64,000 nucleotides of DNA from Triticum aestivum (taxonomy: Eukaryota; Streptophyta; Magnoliopsida; Poales; Poaceae), in contig NC_057811.1 of the NCBI RefSeq assembly GCF_018294505.1, positions 23,336,025 to 23,400,024 of the forward strand. The letters run 5' to 3'. A program made the translations under genes and the position numbers. Of the stretch, positions 22,182 to 34,792 are shown piece by piece. A model generated the notes under the pieces. The model was given only the letters and a program-made list of their open reading frames with translations. It ran no database searches and was not told the origin of the DNA. Positions within the stretch are counted from its first letter, which is position 1; each line of letters starts with the position of its first letter.

Positions 22182-22535
22182 GGCTCCTAGGTGCATATGT
22201 AACCATCGTCTAAATACACATTTTGAAAAGTTGAAAAATTCCGAACAAAAATCCCGCGTGTATATCCAGACATTCTATGTGCGTGCACAAAGTTTTCGGT
22301 GAAAAACGAGGTATTTTGTGCCTTGTGTAGAAAAGATAATTTCTGATGCTTCACTACAACTATTCATTTTGCATTTCTTTATCTTTTTTACACAAGCCAC
22401 AAAAAACGTTGTTTTTCATCGAAACATTGTGCATGCACATAAAATGTCCAGATATACCCATGGAATTTTTGTTTCAAATTTTTCAACTTTTTAGAATGTG
22501 TGTTTAGACAATGGGTGCATATGCACCTAGGAGCC
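22182..22535. mobile_element. Foldback MITE forming a near-perfect 354-bp hairpin
   Basis: Ends are GGCTCCTAGGTGCATATG and its inverse. The arms, about 160 bp each, are complementary over most of their length with a short loop near 22340-22380. The transcript would form a long hairpin. A truncated third copy of the terminus (GGCAATGGCTCCTAGGTACA) lies at about 22572-22610. It sits about 430-780 bp upstream of the ATG of the S1-domain gene. Confidence 0.85.
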
Positions 22536-22610
22536 AAAACACCGCGTAGTAGACATGATCAGACTAATGCGAAAATTGGCAATGGCTCCTAGGTACATAT
22601 GCAACAATTG

Positions 22611-22965
22611 TAGATTGGACCGGTACTCCGGTGCACCAGATACGGTGTAGTGCTTATGATTATTTCTTGGTAGTACATATACTCACCTGAAGCCAGTTCG
22701 TTTCTCGAAAGAAAGAGAATAAATTCAATCTATACAACAGAAAGAGAATATAAATGAAAATAAATAAAAAGCCTTTTTTTTCTGCAAGCAAAACTGCAAA
22801 CTAGCCCCGATTTCCGATCGGACGGCGCAGGCTGGACCACGTGGCGAAAATCCGGCCATTCACGGCCTCCCCGCCAGGAGAGAAGGGGGGCCAAGGCCGC
22901 AGGTTTATCCGTTACCACCGACCGCGCCTCTCCATTCCGCGGCCAATAAACCTCTCCGGCCAGCC
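22611..22965 (+). promoter_or_regulatory. Upstream region of the S1-domain gene
   Basis: Between the MITE remnant and the ATG at 22966. GC content rises after 22800, and a CCAAT-like CGGCCAATAAAC lies about 25 bp before the ATG. No TATA box is obvious. The transcription start cannot be placed. Confidence 0.35.
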
Positions 22966-25900
22966 ATGGAAGCCTTCGCCGCCGCCCCCGCGGCCGGCGT
23001 CTTCGCGGCCGCGCGGCCCTCCGTCGCGCTCCGCCGCCGCGGCGGCAGCAGAGGGGCCTCCTCCTCTTACTCGCGCACCGGCGCCGGACGGGTGCGCCTC
23101 GTCCGCGCGCCGCCGCCGCCGCGCGCCGGGGGCGGGGACGGCGGGGGCGACCTGCCGGCTCTAGACAAGTGGGACATGATGGAGCTCGAGTTCGGGCGGT
23201 TCCTCGGGGAGGACCCCAAGCTCACCCTCGCCAAGGTCGCTCCTCTGCTCCCTTAATTAGTATTGCCGCGGTTCGTCTCGTCCCTAGGCTCTGGATAAGG
23301 TTTTGAAATGCTGTCTCACTCTCACCTGAACATTGGAAATTCAGGATGCAAATCCGTATATAATTTTCTGTGAGATATTGGTGTGTTTTGTAGCGGTATG
23401 ATGACAGTGAGCATTTCAGTTGAAATGCATGCTTGCGCGTAGTTTAGTGTTCAAACTTAGCTGCATTTTCCATTACTTTAGTTTCTGTCTTCATAGTGAA
23501 AAACCACCGCAACTTTTAGTAAAATACACTGTCCCATGTGCTGTTATCTGTCTTTGATTTTGGATGGCCCGCCTGTACTAGATTTAGTTTAAGTTGGGCC
23601 TCACAGTTTACTAGTTCATATCAATCATGCCAAACTAGTTTTCTAAAATATTTTGTTTCTGTTAGACAATTATAGTTTTATATTGGTTGGGAAGTTTCTG
23701 GCAACACAGACTGTTCCCTGTTGTTATTCGTCAGAGACCCATAAGCAGTTCCTTATGCGAGTAGGTGTATTAATTACTGTCATTTTACAAGAATGCAAGT
23801 ATGCTAGCTGTATTACTGTTATTTGCAAGTACGGAAGTAGAGAGATTTCAAGTACGAGTCCCGATATATTGCTTAGCTCTTGCGATCTGTTAACCATGAA
23901 CCCGTCTGTCACACAATATGACAAGTTGGCAGTACACATTGGTGTTGTGTTCTGAACTTCTGAAACGTTTGGTTTATGTCGCTTGATTATTCTCAGCAAT
24001 TGTGACCCCTTACATGTTCTGGAATTACTACTTCAGATACTGCTCAAGAAGTCAGACCCGGATGCTTCATCCCTCGATGTAGAGAAACTAGTTGCCAGCA
24101 AAAAGGACACGCTGGATGTTATTTTGAAGGAGTTCATGGAGGCTAATAAGACGGACAAGACTGCCACCACAGGAGAGGCAATAAGCGCACCAATGAAAGA
24201 AAAACAACCTTTGGGTGTTTCAAGGCCTGCAGTGAGCAAACCAAAGCTGGATGAGGCTTCTTTGGCTATGATACGGCCAGCAGGAAGCAAACCAAAGCAA
24301 GCTGAGCCTCCTTTGACTTTCATGAGACCAGCAGTGAGCAAACCAAAGGTAAATAAGCCTTCTTTGACCTTGATGCGGCCAATGGGGAGCAAACCAAAAG
24401 TACAAGCTAAGCTGGTGCAAGATAGTTGGCCTAGCAAGGAGAGTTTAGCTGCAGGGACCGAGTTAAGTGAGGTTGGAAGTACCACAACAGAGGATATTGT
24501 GGACGTCACCTTGCGTAAACCCGTTGTGCATCAGAGTGAAGATGATGAACAGGAGCCGGAGCTGAAGATGAAACCAAATGTCGACATGAAAATGAGGAAG
24601 GATATGGATGAGGATTTATCCAACATTTCTCTTCTCCAAAAGCCAGAGGCCGCAAAAGAGACTGCTAATGCACTTGGCTCGACCTTAGTTGCTGCTGGAG
24701 AGGATACCAATGAACGCGAGGAAGGTAAGGAAGGCATAAGAGACCTGTAATTAGTTTTCTATCATCGATGGCGCTAATGTTATGTTAGTATTCTCAAGGA
24801 CTGCAACCATCTGAGGAAAGTTTAACTCAACAAATAGACTCGCCTGCTCTGGATAAACCATCAGTGACCGACAACAATTTTTCTATGCAAGCTTTCTTGC
24901 AAGGAAGACCGAGGTACATTCTGATGGAACACTACAGTTGTATTTTTATGAACATTTTCATCATGTGGTATCCAATGGTTCGGTGAAGCTCGAGTTGCAC
25001 TATTTATCCCCGTTGTCTCTGTTCTTGTGTTTGCGAACTAATATTGTCTTTGTGGTTTCCTCCACGTTGATTCACCTGCCGAGCTAATGTGGCAATTATT
25101 ACATTGTAGGAAAGACCTGCCTGTTGAAACTTCACCATCTCAAGTGGATGCTGAGAAGAGAAGTGATAGTGATGATAAAAAAAGTTATGTTGACGATGGG
25201 GGCAATGTCTTATCATCAACATTAGAGGTAATGCCGTAATGTAAATCTCCGGATATTTGAGCTTCATCATCTGATTGTTGTGCACAAATAACAACGGAAC
25301 TTACTGGAGCGAATGCAACTTTTGTGGGAGGAGATAGTCCCCCCTAATAGTCTTTTTAAGTTCTTGTGAATATGAATACTGAGCTACCGAATCACTAATA
25401 CAGGACATTACTGAGAGTGACTGGACAAGGCTAGAGCATTATGCAAGTACTGGAGAAAGGGTTGAGGTAGAACTTATTAACTGCAGTGCAAAGGGATTTG
25501 TGGTATGTACTTGGTCCTTTTAAAATCGCTTATTCTTATCATATTATATCCCTGTTTCTGTCTGAGCTTTGTCTTGAATTCCTCACCAGGTGTCACTCGA
25601 CTCAATGATAGGTTTCTTACCATATCGTAATCTTGCTACCAAATGGAAATTCTTAGCTTTTGAGACTTGGTTAAGAAGGAAGGGTGGTGATCCTTCCTTG
25701 TACAAGCAGAGTATGAGCATGGAGGAAGGTCCCGAGGTTAGTGATAGGAGCATAGAACCAGAATCAGTTTCAGAAGTAGCTCATCAGGACCAAGGAACTC
25801 TGCAGTCTAGGCTGAAGTTTGAAGAACTTCTTCGAACATATGATGAAGAGAAATCCAAGTTCTTATCATCATTTATCGGTCAAGTATGACTCTGGTCCTC

Positions 25901-27605
25901 GTGTCCCAATATTAAACTACTCATTTGCATTCTTTTGTAACATTTCCATCGTTTTGCAGAGGCTCCGAGTGTCAGTTGTCCTGGCTGATAGAAATTCCAA
26001 GCGACTATTTTTCTCCATGAGGCCAAAAGAAAGTGACGAGTTGATTCAGAAAAGGAAAAGCCTGATGGTACTTCTGGACTCTTTAAAATTCTCGATTTTA
26101 TGATGAAATCACATAAACCTATTAAATATTTCAAATCAAATTGTCTCATTGATTTAGCTAAGTTTTGCTCAAGAACATTTATTAAGCTTCCTGTACGTGC
26201 ATCGTAGTTCTTACTAGCTGCACCCTTCGCATTAATATAATCAGAAAAATTTAGTCTTGGTGACACTGTCATTCCTTGAGCTGAAATAGATCCTTGCCAG
26301 CATTTAGTATCCTATTGGAGTGAAGGCATTGCCTGTGTATCTGATCCTGTTGGCACACAACCATAAATATAATTTTCTTATTATGCAGGCTAGGCTTAAT
26401 GTTGGAGATATCGTCACATGCACTATCAAGCGATTTGTTTACTTTGGGATATTTGTTGAGGTAGGTCTCATTCCTTTTGTTGTATGTCTTTTTTCTTCAA
26501 GTTCAGCAGCTAACTGTTTCTTTCAAAGGTTGAAGGAGTTCCTGCACTGATTCAGCAGTGGGAAGTGTCCTGGGATGAGACCTTAGATCCATCAGTTTCT
26601 TACAGAATTGGTCAGGTAATATTTTAGAATTTGTGATTGACCCTGTTATTTAACTTTTTGGTCTTTTAAGTTTTCTATTGAAGCTGCTAATCTCTGGAGA
26701 ATGAATCTATGTCTTTCTCGGAAATAACCATGTGTTTTCCTCATTTGTTACATGGGTCACTATATTCAACTCAATTCTATAGTGCTAAAATGCTCATAAT
26801 TCTACATAATTTTTGGAGCTAAAGTTATTCTCATTGCAGGTTGTTGATGCTAAAGTTATTCAACTGGATTTCAACAATAGCCGTATCTTTTTGTCACTTA
26901 AAGATGTAAAGGTACTGACATTTTTGGCGGTTCCCCCCTTGTCCTCGTGTTTTCTGAGTGTCAGATCACTTCATATAGTTATTTTTCTTCTCAGTTGTTC
27001 TTGTCTTTTTCCCTGCTATGCAGCCAAGTCCGCCAGTAGGAGCTTTGGAAGCAGTCATTGGCGATGAAGCGTCACTTGATGGATCTCTAGAACCTGCACA
27101 AGCAGATTTTGAGGTATGTACGAGCTTATTTTTCATTGAGCATGATTTGAGGGTTCTGGGTATTAACATCTAGGCTATTGTAGTGGCCTGAGGTGGATTC
27201 CCTTATTGAGGAGCTGAAAAACATAGAGCAAGTTAAAGATGTTTATAAAGGAAGGTTCTTCCGGAGCCCAGGATTAGCTCCAACATTCCAGGTAAAATGA
27301 AAGTTTTTTAGTGTTTCGTGGTCGCACAATCACGCAGCCTGGTTCCTGGAACTGAAACCACATATTGCTTACCAGGTATATATGGCATCTTTGGTTGGCC
27401 AAAAGTATAAGGTCCTTGCGCGGTATGGAAACAATGTGCAAGAGGTACTTCCTACGTTAAGCTTATATTGAATCGGCAAGGGTAATGAAATTTCCAGCTG
27501 CTCACATAGTGTTGGCCTACTCCTGTGCAGGTGATGGTGGAGACGTCGTTAGACAAAGAAGGGCTGAAAGAGGCAATTTTGATGTGCACAAACAGGGTGA
27601 GCTGA
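22966..27605 (+). CDS. S1-domain RNA-binding protein, probably plastid (SDP-like), 14 exons
   Basis: The model has 14 exons with GT-AG introns and an open frame of 754 codons: 22966-23235, 24037-24724, 24799-24913, 25110-25227, 25404-25502, 25590-25883, 25960-26067, 26389-26460, 26529-26615, 26840-26911, 27024-27113, 27184-27291, 27376-27444, 27531-27605. Residues 1-60 are Ala/Arg/Ser-rich without acids, typical of a plastid transit peptide. Around 70-95 is MELEFGRFLGEDPKLTLAK, which I associate with Arabidopsis At1g12800 (S1 domain protein of similar length). Residues 151-211 hold four 17-residue units ending RPxxSKPK; about 210-395 is acidic and low-complexity. One S1-like fold spans exons 5-6 (VEVELINCSAKGFV, DSMIGFLPY, about 410-470) and a clearer one exons 8-10 (VGDIVTCTIKRFVYFGIFVE...RIFLSLKDV, 566-641). 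Likely role: plastid RNA binding or rRNA maturation. The first intron donor (GTCGCT) is weak. The gene looks intact. Confidence 0.88.
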
Positions 27606-29102
27606 TCATCAGGGTTTCCACGCGGGAACTGCACACGGCCAATTTTCATGAGACCATTTTATGACATCTACTCAACTCGATCTCACCGGAGAGGAAGAGA
27701 CTCCTAGGACGAAGAGCTCGCCAGCAGAACGAGATTTTGTCATTTTTAATCACTTTGTAAATCTCTGGTGTTTTCCCTTACCAAATTCATATCGAGCTTC
27801 CATGTTCCGGATGGGGCCCTACGTGACGTGAGTGAATCGTGGGTCTAGAGACAGAAGCTTTGGTTGGGAGAACTGTTGTGCAGATGTAGTTTAATGTTAA
27901 GTTGGGTTAAAATTGTTCATTTTGGTGCCTCTGCTGTCTGAGTTGAGGAGATTTCAGGGTGGTCATGATATATCTATCCAGCGATGTGAGTTCTAGCCAT
28001 CTGAATTCAATCAAGCACATTTTTGTGACTAGTCACTCTAATTCAAAATTTCTGCAAAACCAGCTCGGCGTAGTCAAAAAACTGAAAATACGCAGTGATC
28101 CTGTTCCATCGGGAGCAGCAAAAAATAAAGTTTATACAGATTTCAGAAATTATGAACTTTTTAAAAATCAGGAATTTTTCCAAATTCATGTTTAAGAAAA
28201 TTTAATGAACTTTTTCCGAATTTGTCAACATTTTTTCATGAACATAATTTTGTATACGCTAACTTCTTTAATTCGTGATTTTTTTATAAATTTCCTATCC
28301 CTTTCTAATTCGTGGACTTCTAAATTTTACGAATAATTTTTATTTGAGCAAATAGTTTATAGAAAAAAGAAAAAAAACATCACATCATTTCTCACGAGCT
28401 CTACATCAAGAGGCCTCATACTTTCGCCAAGGAGACTCACTGTCTTACCAAATTCATTACGCATTCATTCATCAAGCCACATGCAATGGTTCAAACGTGC
28501 CAAACTCTAACGTAGCCTATTCACGACACGAGACAAGCTGTAGCCGGTTCACCTGTGAACAACTTGTTGTTCTGTCTGTCTTTTTTTTTTTCAGTTTTGT
28601 GCAACAACAACAAAGCCCAACGAATAACAAAAACAACCAAGACTAAAAAGCCCAAACCCAACTTAGATGTGACATGGTTATGTCATACCTAGATGTGAGG
28701 TATTATCTCACATCTAGATGAGATATAGTCAGACCCACTATAGCACCCAAAACATCAAAATGTTATTATTAGATTTATCGTGAAACATACCTTTTTAAAT
28801 GTATAAACATTTCTTTTGTGGGACAACATGACTGCAGTTTTTGTTGACAATCAAATTAAGTATCATCTTGAAGACTTCAGTATATCCAAAAAGACTTGCA
28901 TACTGAATGAGAGGTACTAGGTTGCATACACAGAATAAAAAATGTTAGACATATCAATCTCTTACTAGTGATTATGTAAACAGAGGGGGCGGATGTAGTA
29001 ACTTTTTTTTTACAGAAAATTAGGGGTTTCCCCACTGGTTCCATTTCTCATGCAGCCAGCAACATCATCTAGGAACAGTTAAGGATTAGAGAGCCGCATC
29101 AC
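27606..29102. other. Intergenic region downstream of the S1-domain gene
   Basis: Includes the presumptive 3' UTR (27606 to about 27960). From 28050 to 28370 the sequence becomes AT-rich with repeated GAACTTTTT / AATTCATG words, resembling decayed repeat DNA. No gene, RNA or clear transposon boundary is visible. Confidence 0.5.
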
Positions 29103-29395
29103 TCAACCAAAAGTGTGAACCCAGAATAGCTCAGCACAGGGACAAGGAAAAGACCGGAAAATGAAAATCAAGCATCGCCTATCGCTTGGGGAGCTCGCTG
29201 AGCCGTTAGCCGATGCAGCTTTTGGTGTCGAACACAAGATACCAACCTGATCCACTTCATCTCCAGATTCCAGGCAATCCTCAGGACAGCGCGATGGAGC
29301 AGCCTCGAGTGAATATCCTGCCATCTTCCAACGTTTGCCACCATCTTGTGCCACAGCAATGACAGCATTGTTATGCCTAGCCAACTTTTGCCCTG
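29103..29395 (-). other. Possible exon of unknown gene or 3' UTR exon
   Basis: On the minus strand GTTTTCAG at 29401-29396 is a good acceptor, followed by an open frame of about 97 codons containing HNNAVIAVAQDGGKRWKM and a Ser/Asp-rich stretch. It lies 600 bp downstream of the propeller gene stop on the same strand. It might be a 3' UTR exon or a fragment of another gene. A second frame is also open in the same stretch, so coding status is doubtful. Confidence 0.2.
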
Positions 29396-29995
29396 AAAAC
29401 AGTACGCAGAAAATCAGCACCCAGCGGCACACCAAAAATGTCAGACAGAAAGCATTGCCCAGGCCTGGCGCGCCAGGATACATTCGAAGAAGAGGCGATG
29501 TACTGAACTTCTGATTCATTTTCAGAACAGAAATACATAGGTTCCATCTTCTACATGACGGCGCTTACTCAAATTACGTTTTGGAGCCAAACTTCAACAC
29601 AGCAGGAGTATGCACTGGCACAATGCCCCAATTGCTAACCATGGAATTGGCAGAGTATTCACCTTAAGGATGGAACATCCAAATTGGGCGATCTTCAGCA
29701 CTAGAAAGAACAACAGTACTAATTAACTGAACTAGTTCAGTAAGTCCACAGATTATACACGGATTTAGAATCTTTACATTAGATTCTCCCCATCCCAAGC
29801 AGCAGCAGCAGCAGCAACAGCAACATTACAACGATGCTCATTGACAGTCACATATGAAATGGAAGTTTTGCTTCCAGAATCCAGAAAGGGCTGATTCTCG
29901 AACCAGCTTGCAAGAAGCTTTGATTCCCAATGTCCTGCATCACCCTTGTTGTTCGACATCGGCTTTTACGTAGCTACTGAGTCAACAATTGATTG

Positions 29996-32331
29996 TCAAG
30001 GGCTTGCGGATCTAGTACAGACACCCAGTGCGTACATATGCTCCATGTCTGGCAACATATTCCACAGCGCGTTTGTGTCCGTCGCGGCGAAGGCCATCGT
30101 CCAGGCTGGCGTCCCGCACTCGTACCTGCTGTGCGTGATCCGGCGGAAGCGGAATCCCATCAACTTTTCCTTCTCCGTCTTGTTCTTCAACTTCAACTTC
30201 ACGTTTATCTTCATTTTCTTCTCCTCGTCGTCTGGGTGGACGTCCACAGCGAAGATGTCGCTATAGCGCCGCACTCCATGCTTGAAGTTCGGCAGTGAGA
30301 CCGGGTCCACGGAAGCCGCCACGAGATGCACTGTCACGGCTATGCTCCTCCCGTCCAGGCTGAACACTGGGTGGTTTATTTGACCGCCGAAATCACCCCC
30401 ACTGCTCGTCACCCTGATCAACACCGTCGGGTCGAACGCCTTCACCAGGTATACGGAGAAGTGCCTCGGGTCCAGCCGGTTGTCGCGCGTCGATGAGAAG
30501 ACGATCCAGTCCCCGTTTGGGGACCACTGGCAATGGGTATCTGTCCACTTCCCTTTCGTCAGCCGCGTCTGCCAAGGTTCCTCGAATTCTTCATTATGTC
30601 TGTGCCACTTCTTCGAATGTTCCCCAAATTGCTCGTTATCACTGTGCAACATTATGTACAGGTTCTTGTGCGGCGCCAATCCATCCCTTGTTGACCTGAA
30701 GACAAATTTGTCGCCATCTGGGTTGCTCGACGGGTATGCGTTGTTGTACCCACCAATGGTGAGTCTTACGACATTTTGCCCTGTTGCAGGGCCAGAGGCA
30801 TTGCAGATGGCGAAGATCTCAAGTCGGTGAGAGTTCAAGGTGGTGCCTATGCACACATAGAGGATGTCCTTGTCGAGGTTCTGGTTCCACACAGGGGAGA
30901 AGACGCAGTTTCGGCTCCTTTCCTCGTATATGATACGCAGCCCTTGGCTGTCCACTACAAACACTGCTTTGAACTCACTGTTAACAAAGGCGAGCTTGGA
31001 GCCGTCCTTCGAAATGGTCGGGAACATGCCAGATACCCGAAGTAAACCGACGTCCCTCATGGGGGACTCTAGCCTGTGCAAGTTCTGAGGGACGTCGTCT
31101 CCATTCTGCACAAGGTCACTCTCACTCCTGCAGCGGTGGTATCCAATGCGGCCCCCACCATCCAGCACAAAAGAGTTGTAGTGATCGCCTTTTTGCCTCA
31201 TCTTACGGGTGATCTGCACCGGTGGCAGCCCCGGCACATCCATCTCAAAGATCTCAATGTGCCGGTACTGTGCCTGCACACGGACGTTGCTGGACTTGTG
31301 CTCTTGGCGGATGGTCGCCACCGCTACTTTGGTCTCGCTTATGGCCGCAGGAGTCACCGCATCCAATCCTCCCGGAGTAACCTGGACGGTCTCCTCGGTG
31401 TTGATGTCGTACCGGAACACAGCCCAAAATGTTTCAATCAGGCTCGATAGAAGGGCCATACTGGTGAGTCGATGAAAGAAGATGATGTCGTCGCTGCCCC
31501 AGGATGGCCAGCCGCCATTCTTGATGATTAGCTTGCGCCCCTGGCCCTGACACTGGTCGCTATCCAAGTTCATCACGTAGATGTCAGTCTTCAGGTTCTC
31601 AATGTCGCCGTTCCAACTCTTGCTCTGAAATGACGCCACTGCTACCGTCTTCCCCGAGGGCGAAACGGCCGGACTCAAATCAAATATCCCTGCACATGTC
31701 AATCGTATATGATGCAGGTAGATGATTAATGGGAATACTAAGAGATTATCAATTGATTGGTGCATGAAATATATATACCTTGTGGCGTGAGGCGCTCCGT
31801 CATGCCTGTTGTAAGGTTGGTTTTGTACACGATGGTCCAAGGGCCACGACGTGCATGCACAGGCTCCTTTGTGGAGACGAAGATGAGATAGTGGTCGACG
31901 CTGTGAGATCCCACGCGGTAGCCGCCGCCGATGCAGCCACTGTCCTCCAGGCGCATGCTGCTGAAGTCGGCGGCTCCAAAGATGTCAGCAAGAGAGAATA
32001 CCTTGACCTTGTTATCAGCATTAAAGCATATGGCAATGTAGAGCGTCTCAAGGCCATTGTCCCTCTCGGAGACGAAGACCAGGCCAGAGACGTCGCCGGT
32101 GTCGACATCCGCGTCGGTAACATCAACCTCGTTTGCCAGCTTCGGGCTCTTGAGGAGGGTCTTCAGCGCGGCGGGAGGGATGGGGCTCCCGTTGTAGTTG
32201 TCAGACACGCCATCGGTGAGGTGGAGCTCATCATCTGTGGACCAAGGTGAGACAGGGCAGGAGAAGATGTCGAATGGCACCGGGGGCCTGTAGGTGGCAG
32301 AGAATACGATTCTGCCTCGGCGCTCTGCCAT
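29996..32331 (-). CDS. DPP6 N-terminal-domain-like / TolB-type beta-propeller protein
   Basis: Two exons, 32331-31779 and 31689-29996, join in codon phase 1 across an 89-bp GT-AG intron to give 748 residues. The start MAERRGRIVFSATYRPPVP matches, as I recall, the plant family annotated as DPP6 N-terminal domain-like (for example At1g21680). An ATG 13 codons upstream is in frame but the conserved start favours 32331. Repeated PD40/TolB blade motifs are seen: SPSGKTVAVAS, SKDGSKLAFVN, NPDGDKFVFRSTRDG, SPNGDWIVFSSTRDN and SLDGRSIAVTV, spread over about residues 190-660. There is no peptidase catalytic domain, signal peptide or clear membrane segment. The beta-propeller is probably a binding scaffold; the ligand is unknown. 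High GC third positions and lack of stops suggest an intact gene. Confidence 0.87.
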
Positions 32332-32759
32332 CAAGTAACAATGTAAGGAGTTAGCAGTTACAAAAACCAAATGAGTTTGGTAACGGAGTAATATTCACAA
32401 GTACCAAACTGTGCAATTGTCACACATTTTTATTACGCTATAGTTAAGGTTTAGTACACTATGTCTTAATGCAATTGTGAACTATTGGAGAGGTCCCTGG
32501 CTCCTGTCAGTCCCTCCCCTGGTGATGCCGTCCACATAGCCACAGATCCTAATCCCATGGTTGCGCCAGTCGCCTCATTCCCATGTTCTCGGACTTCTCA
32601 TCTCAACCTCCCTCCCTCTTTCCCCACTGCTATCATCAACATAATATAGCTGGCAGGTCCCGTTTTTCAACAAAGAGCGCTTTTATTGACTCATAATGAA
32701 GCATCATCGGGGAGTTGGCAGGTCCTAGCCCCGGGTAAGAGTGTAGTAGCAAGTAAGAC
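32332..32759 (-). promoter_or_regulatory. Short upstream region of the propeller gene
   Basis: Only about 430 bp separate the ATG from a retroelement insertion, so the proximal promoter must lie here or reach into the element. I see no convincing TATA box on the minus strand. A short stretch at 32655-32700 (CAACAAAGAGCGCTTTTATT) resembles decayed repeat sequence. Confidence 0.35.
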
Positions 32760-33112
32760 TGGTAGGAGCTAGGGCCCTACCGGATCTAGGGCGTAGGTTG
32801 TAGGGGAAGGAGGGGGAAGGGCGAGGGCTGGTGCGCGGCGGCCGGCGGCGTGGCACCGTCCTTGCGACGGGAGCAGCGGCGGCGAAGGCAGGAGGCGGCT
32901 AGGGTTTAGGTCTCCCGGCTCCCTAAGGGAAGCCGAGCAAATATTGATTGCTTCTTGCTTGATTAGATTGATACATCTCCTCTCCTTATATAGAGAGGTT
33001 TACTTGACTCCTAAGCAAACGATCCTAATACGGTAAGATAATTGGGCTAAGCCCCTAATTAAGATACTTGGGCCATAATCCACTGGGCTAAGCCCCTATG
33101 CCGGTCATAACA
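32760..33112 (-). repeat. 3' LTR of the gag-only element
   Basis: 353 bp, TGTTATGACC...CCTACCA on the minus strand. Contains CTCTATATAAGG (TATA-like, 33003-32996). Five substitutions and no gaps separate it from the partner LTR. Confidence 0.93.
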
Positions 33113-33187
33113 CTTCTCCCCGCCTGCACAAACAGCTCGTCCTCGAGCTGTAAGGTGGGGAAGCGCTTGCTGAACTCCTCGAGGTGA

Positions 33188-34763
33188 TCAACCAGCGTCA
33201 AACACCTTCGCGACAGCTGGGGCGGCAAGGTCGGCGGCGACGGCGTCCTCCGGAATGTAGTCTACAACCTCCAGGTAGAAGAGTCGCGGGCAGGCGTGGC
33301 CGGGCGTGTAGGGCTCGTCGCAGTTGAAGCACAACCCTTGGCGGCGATGCTCGAGTAGCTCGGCCGAGGTGAGCCGGTGGAACGGGCGTGCCGCGGTCGC
33401 GGCGAGGGGTGCCGCGGAAGCCTGAACAGTCCGACCCGGAGCGAGATCTGGCCATGGTAGCGACCCAGTGGCCTGGGACGGTGACTCCTGCTGGATGGCC
33501 ACCGCGCGGCGCTCGAACGCGCGGGCGTAGTACATGGCCGTCTGGATATCCTGGGGTCCCTGAAGCTCCACGTCCACGCGGATGTGATCCGGAAGTCCAC
33601 CGACAGAGGTCGGCCCGCTGCTGCGCCGTCACGCCGGACGCGTGGCATGCCAGGGCCTGGAAACGGTCGGCGAAGTCCTGAACCGTGGAGGTGAAGGGAA
33701 GGCGGCTCCCGCGGATCGGGGGCCCAAAACGAAGGAGGCAGAGCTCACGGAAGCGCTCCCAAGGGGGCATGCTGCCCTCGTCCTGCTCGAGGGCGTAGTA
33801 CCAGGTCTGGGCTGCACCGCGGAGGTGGTAGGATGCCAGCCAAGTGCGCTCCGACGCGAGCGTGCGCTGTCCACGGAAAAACTGCTCACACTGGTTGAGC
33901 CAGTTAAGCGGGTCCTCCGTGCCGTCATAAGTGGCGAAGTCGATCTTGGCGAACCGTGGCGGCGTCTGGGTCGGCGCGCCATGGCCGACCGGCTCGGCGG
34001 TGCGGAGCAGTGATGATGACGGCGCCCGGTCAACGGTGGGGAGACCGTCATAGGCCCCCGCGGAGCCGGACGAGGCCCCAGACTGCAGCGTGGGTACCGG
34101 TGGGTCCCTGGCCTCCATGTAAACTGGCGGTGGCGACGTCTCGGTTAGCCAGGCCGGGATCTGGGACGGTGACGGCGGAAACCGGACCTGCTGGGTCGGG
34201 AGGCCTCCCGGTGTGGACTGGCCCAGTCCGGAGCTGGGCGGCGGCGGTGGAAGCTGGACCGGCGCGGCTGGGGCCGGCGCGGGCCAGTGCAGCCACTGCG
34301 GCGCTGGGGCGGGCGCGGAAGGCGCCGCGAGAATCGGCGCGGGCCACTGTGGCCAGGACGGCACTGGGGCGGGCGGCGGCTGGAACGACGGATGGGCCCC
34401 GGCGATCGCCGCGGGTACCGAGTACCAGGGCAGGTGCAACAGCGGCGGAGGCGGCCCGCTGGGGTGCCCCACCTGGAACGGCGGCAGCGGTGGCCCGCGC
34501 ATTGCAGGCGCGCCCTGGGACGGCCACGGCAGCGCGGGGTGGCCGTAGGCGGCGGTAGTCGCAGCCGGCGGAGGTGCGGGCGGCCCGGCCAGGTACAGAT
34601 GGATGCCCTGGACGGCCGTCGCGAGATCCCGCAAGATGCTGGTGACTTCTTCCGGCATGAAAACGGCGGTTGTCGGCGCAACGGAGGTGACCGGGGCCGG
34701 CGGCGTGGGGGAACCGGTGGTGGTGACGGTTGGCAGCGGCGGCGTTGGCGTTGACGAAGACAT
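33188..34763 (-). pseudogene. Retrotransposon gag with zinc knuckle, frameshifted
   Basis: Starts ATG 34763 (MSSSTPTPP), with a long Pro/Ala-rich N-terminal half, then a retrotransposon Gag core (RFAKIDFATYDGTEDPLNWL, TWYYALEQ, about residues 285-400). Near 33600 the frame breaks: ADLCRWTSGSH should continue as VGGLPDHIR in the next frame, indicating loss of two bases or gain of one. The second frame runs to TGA at 33190-33188 and carries the CCHC knuckle CFNCDEPYTPGHAC. The Gag type with DGTEDPLNWL is typical of Ty3/Gypsy elements. Long open frames on the opposite strand are caused by the GC-rich composition. Confidence 0.88.
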
Positions 34764-34792
34764 GATCGAGCCCGAGTCTCTGGATACCAAAT

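Noticed and set aside
30393..31475. Several antisense frames up to 124 residues
   Set aside because: Antisense to the beta-propeller coding exon and caused by its high GC third positions.
33956..34754. Long Ala/Gly/Arg-rich plus-strand frames
   Set aside because: Antisense shadows of the Pro/Ala-rich gag; no domain or start context.
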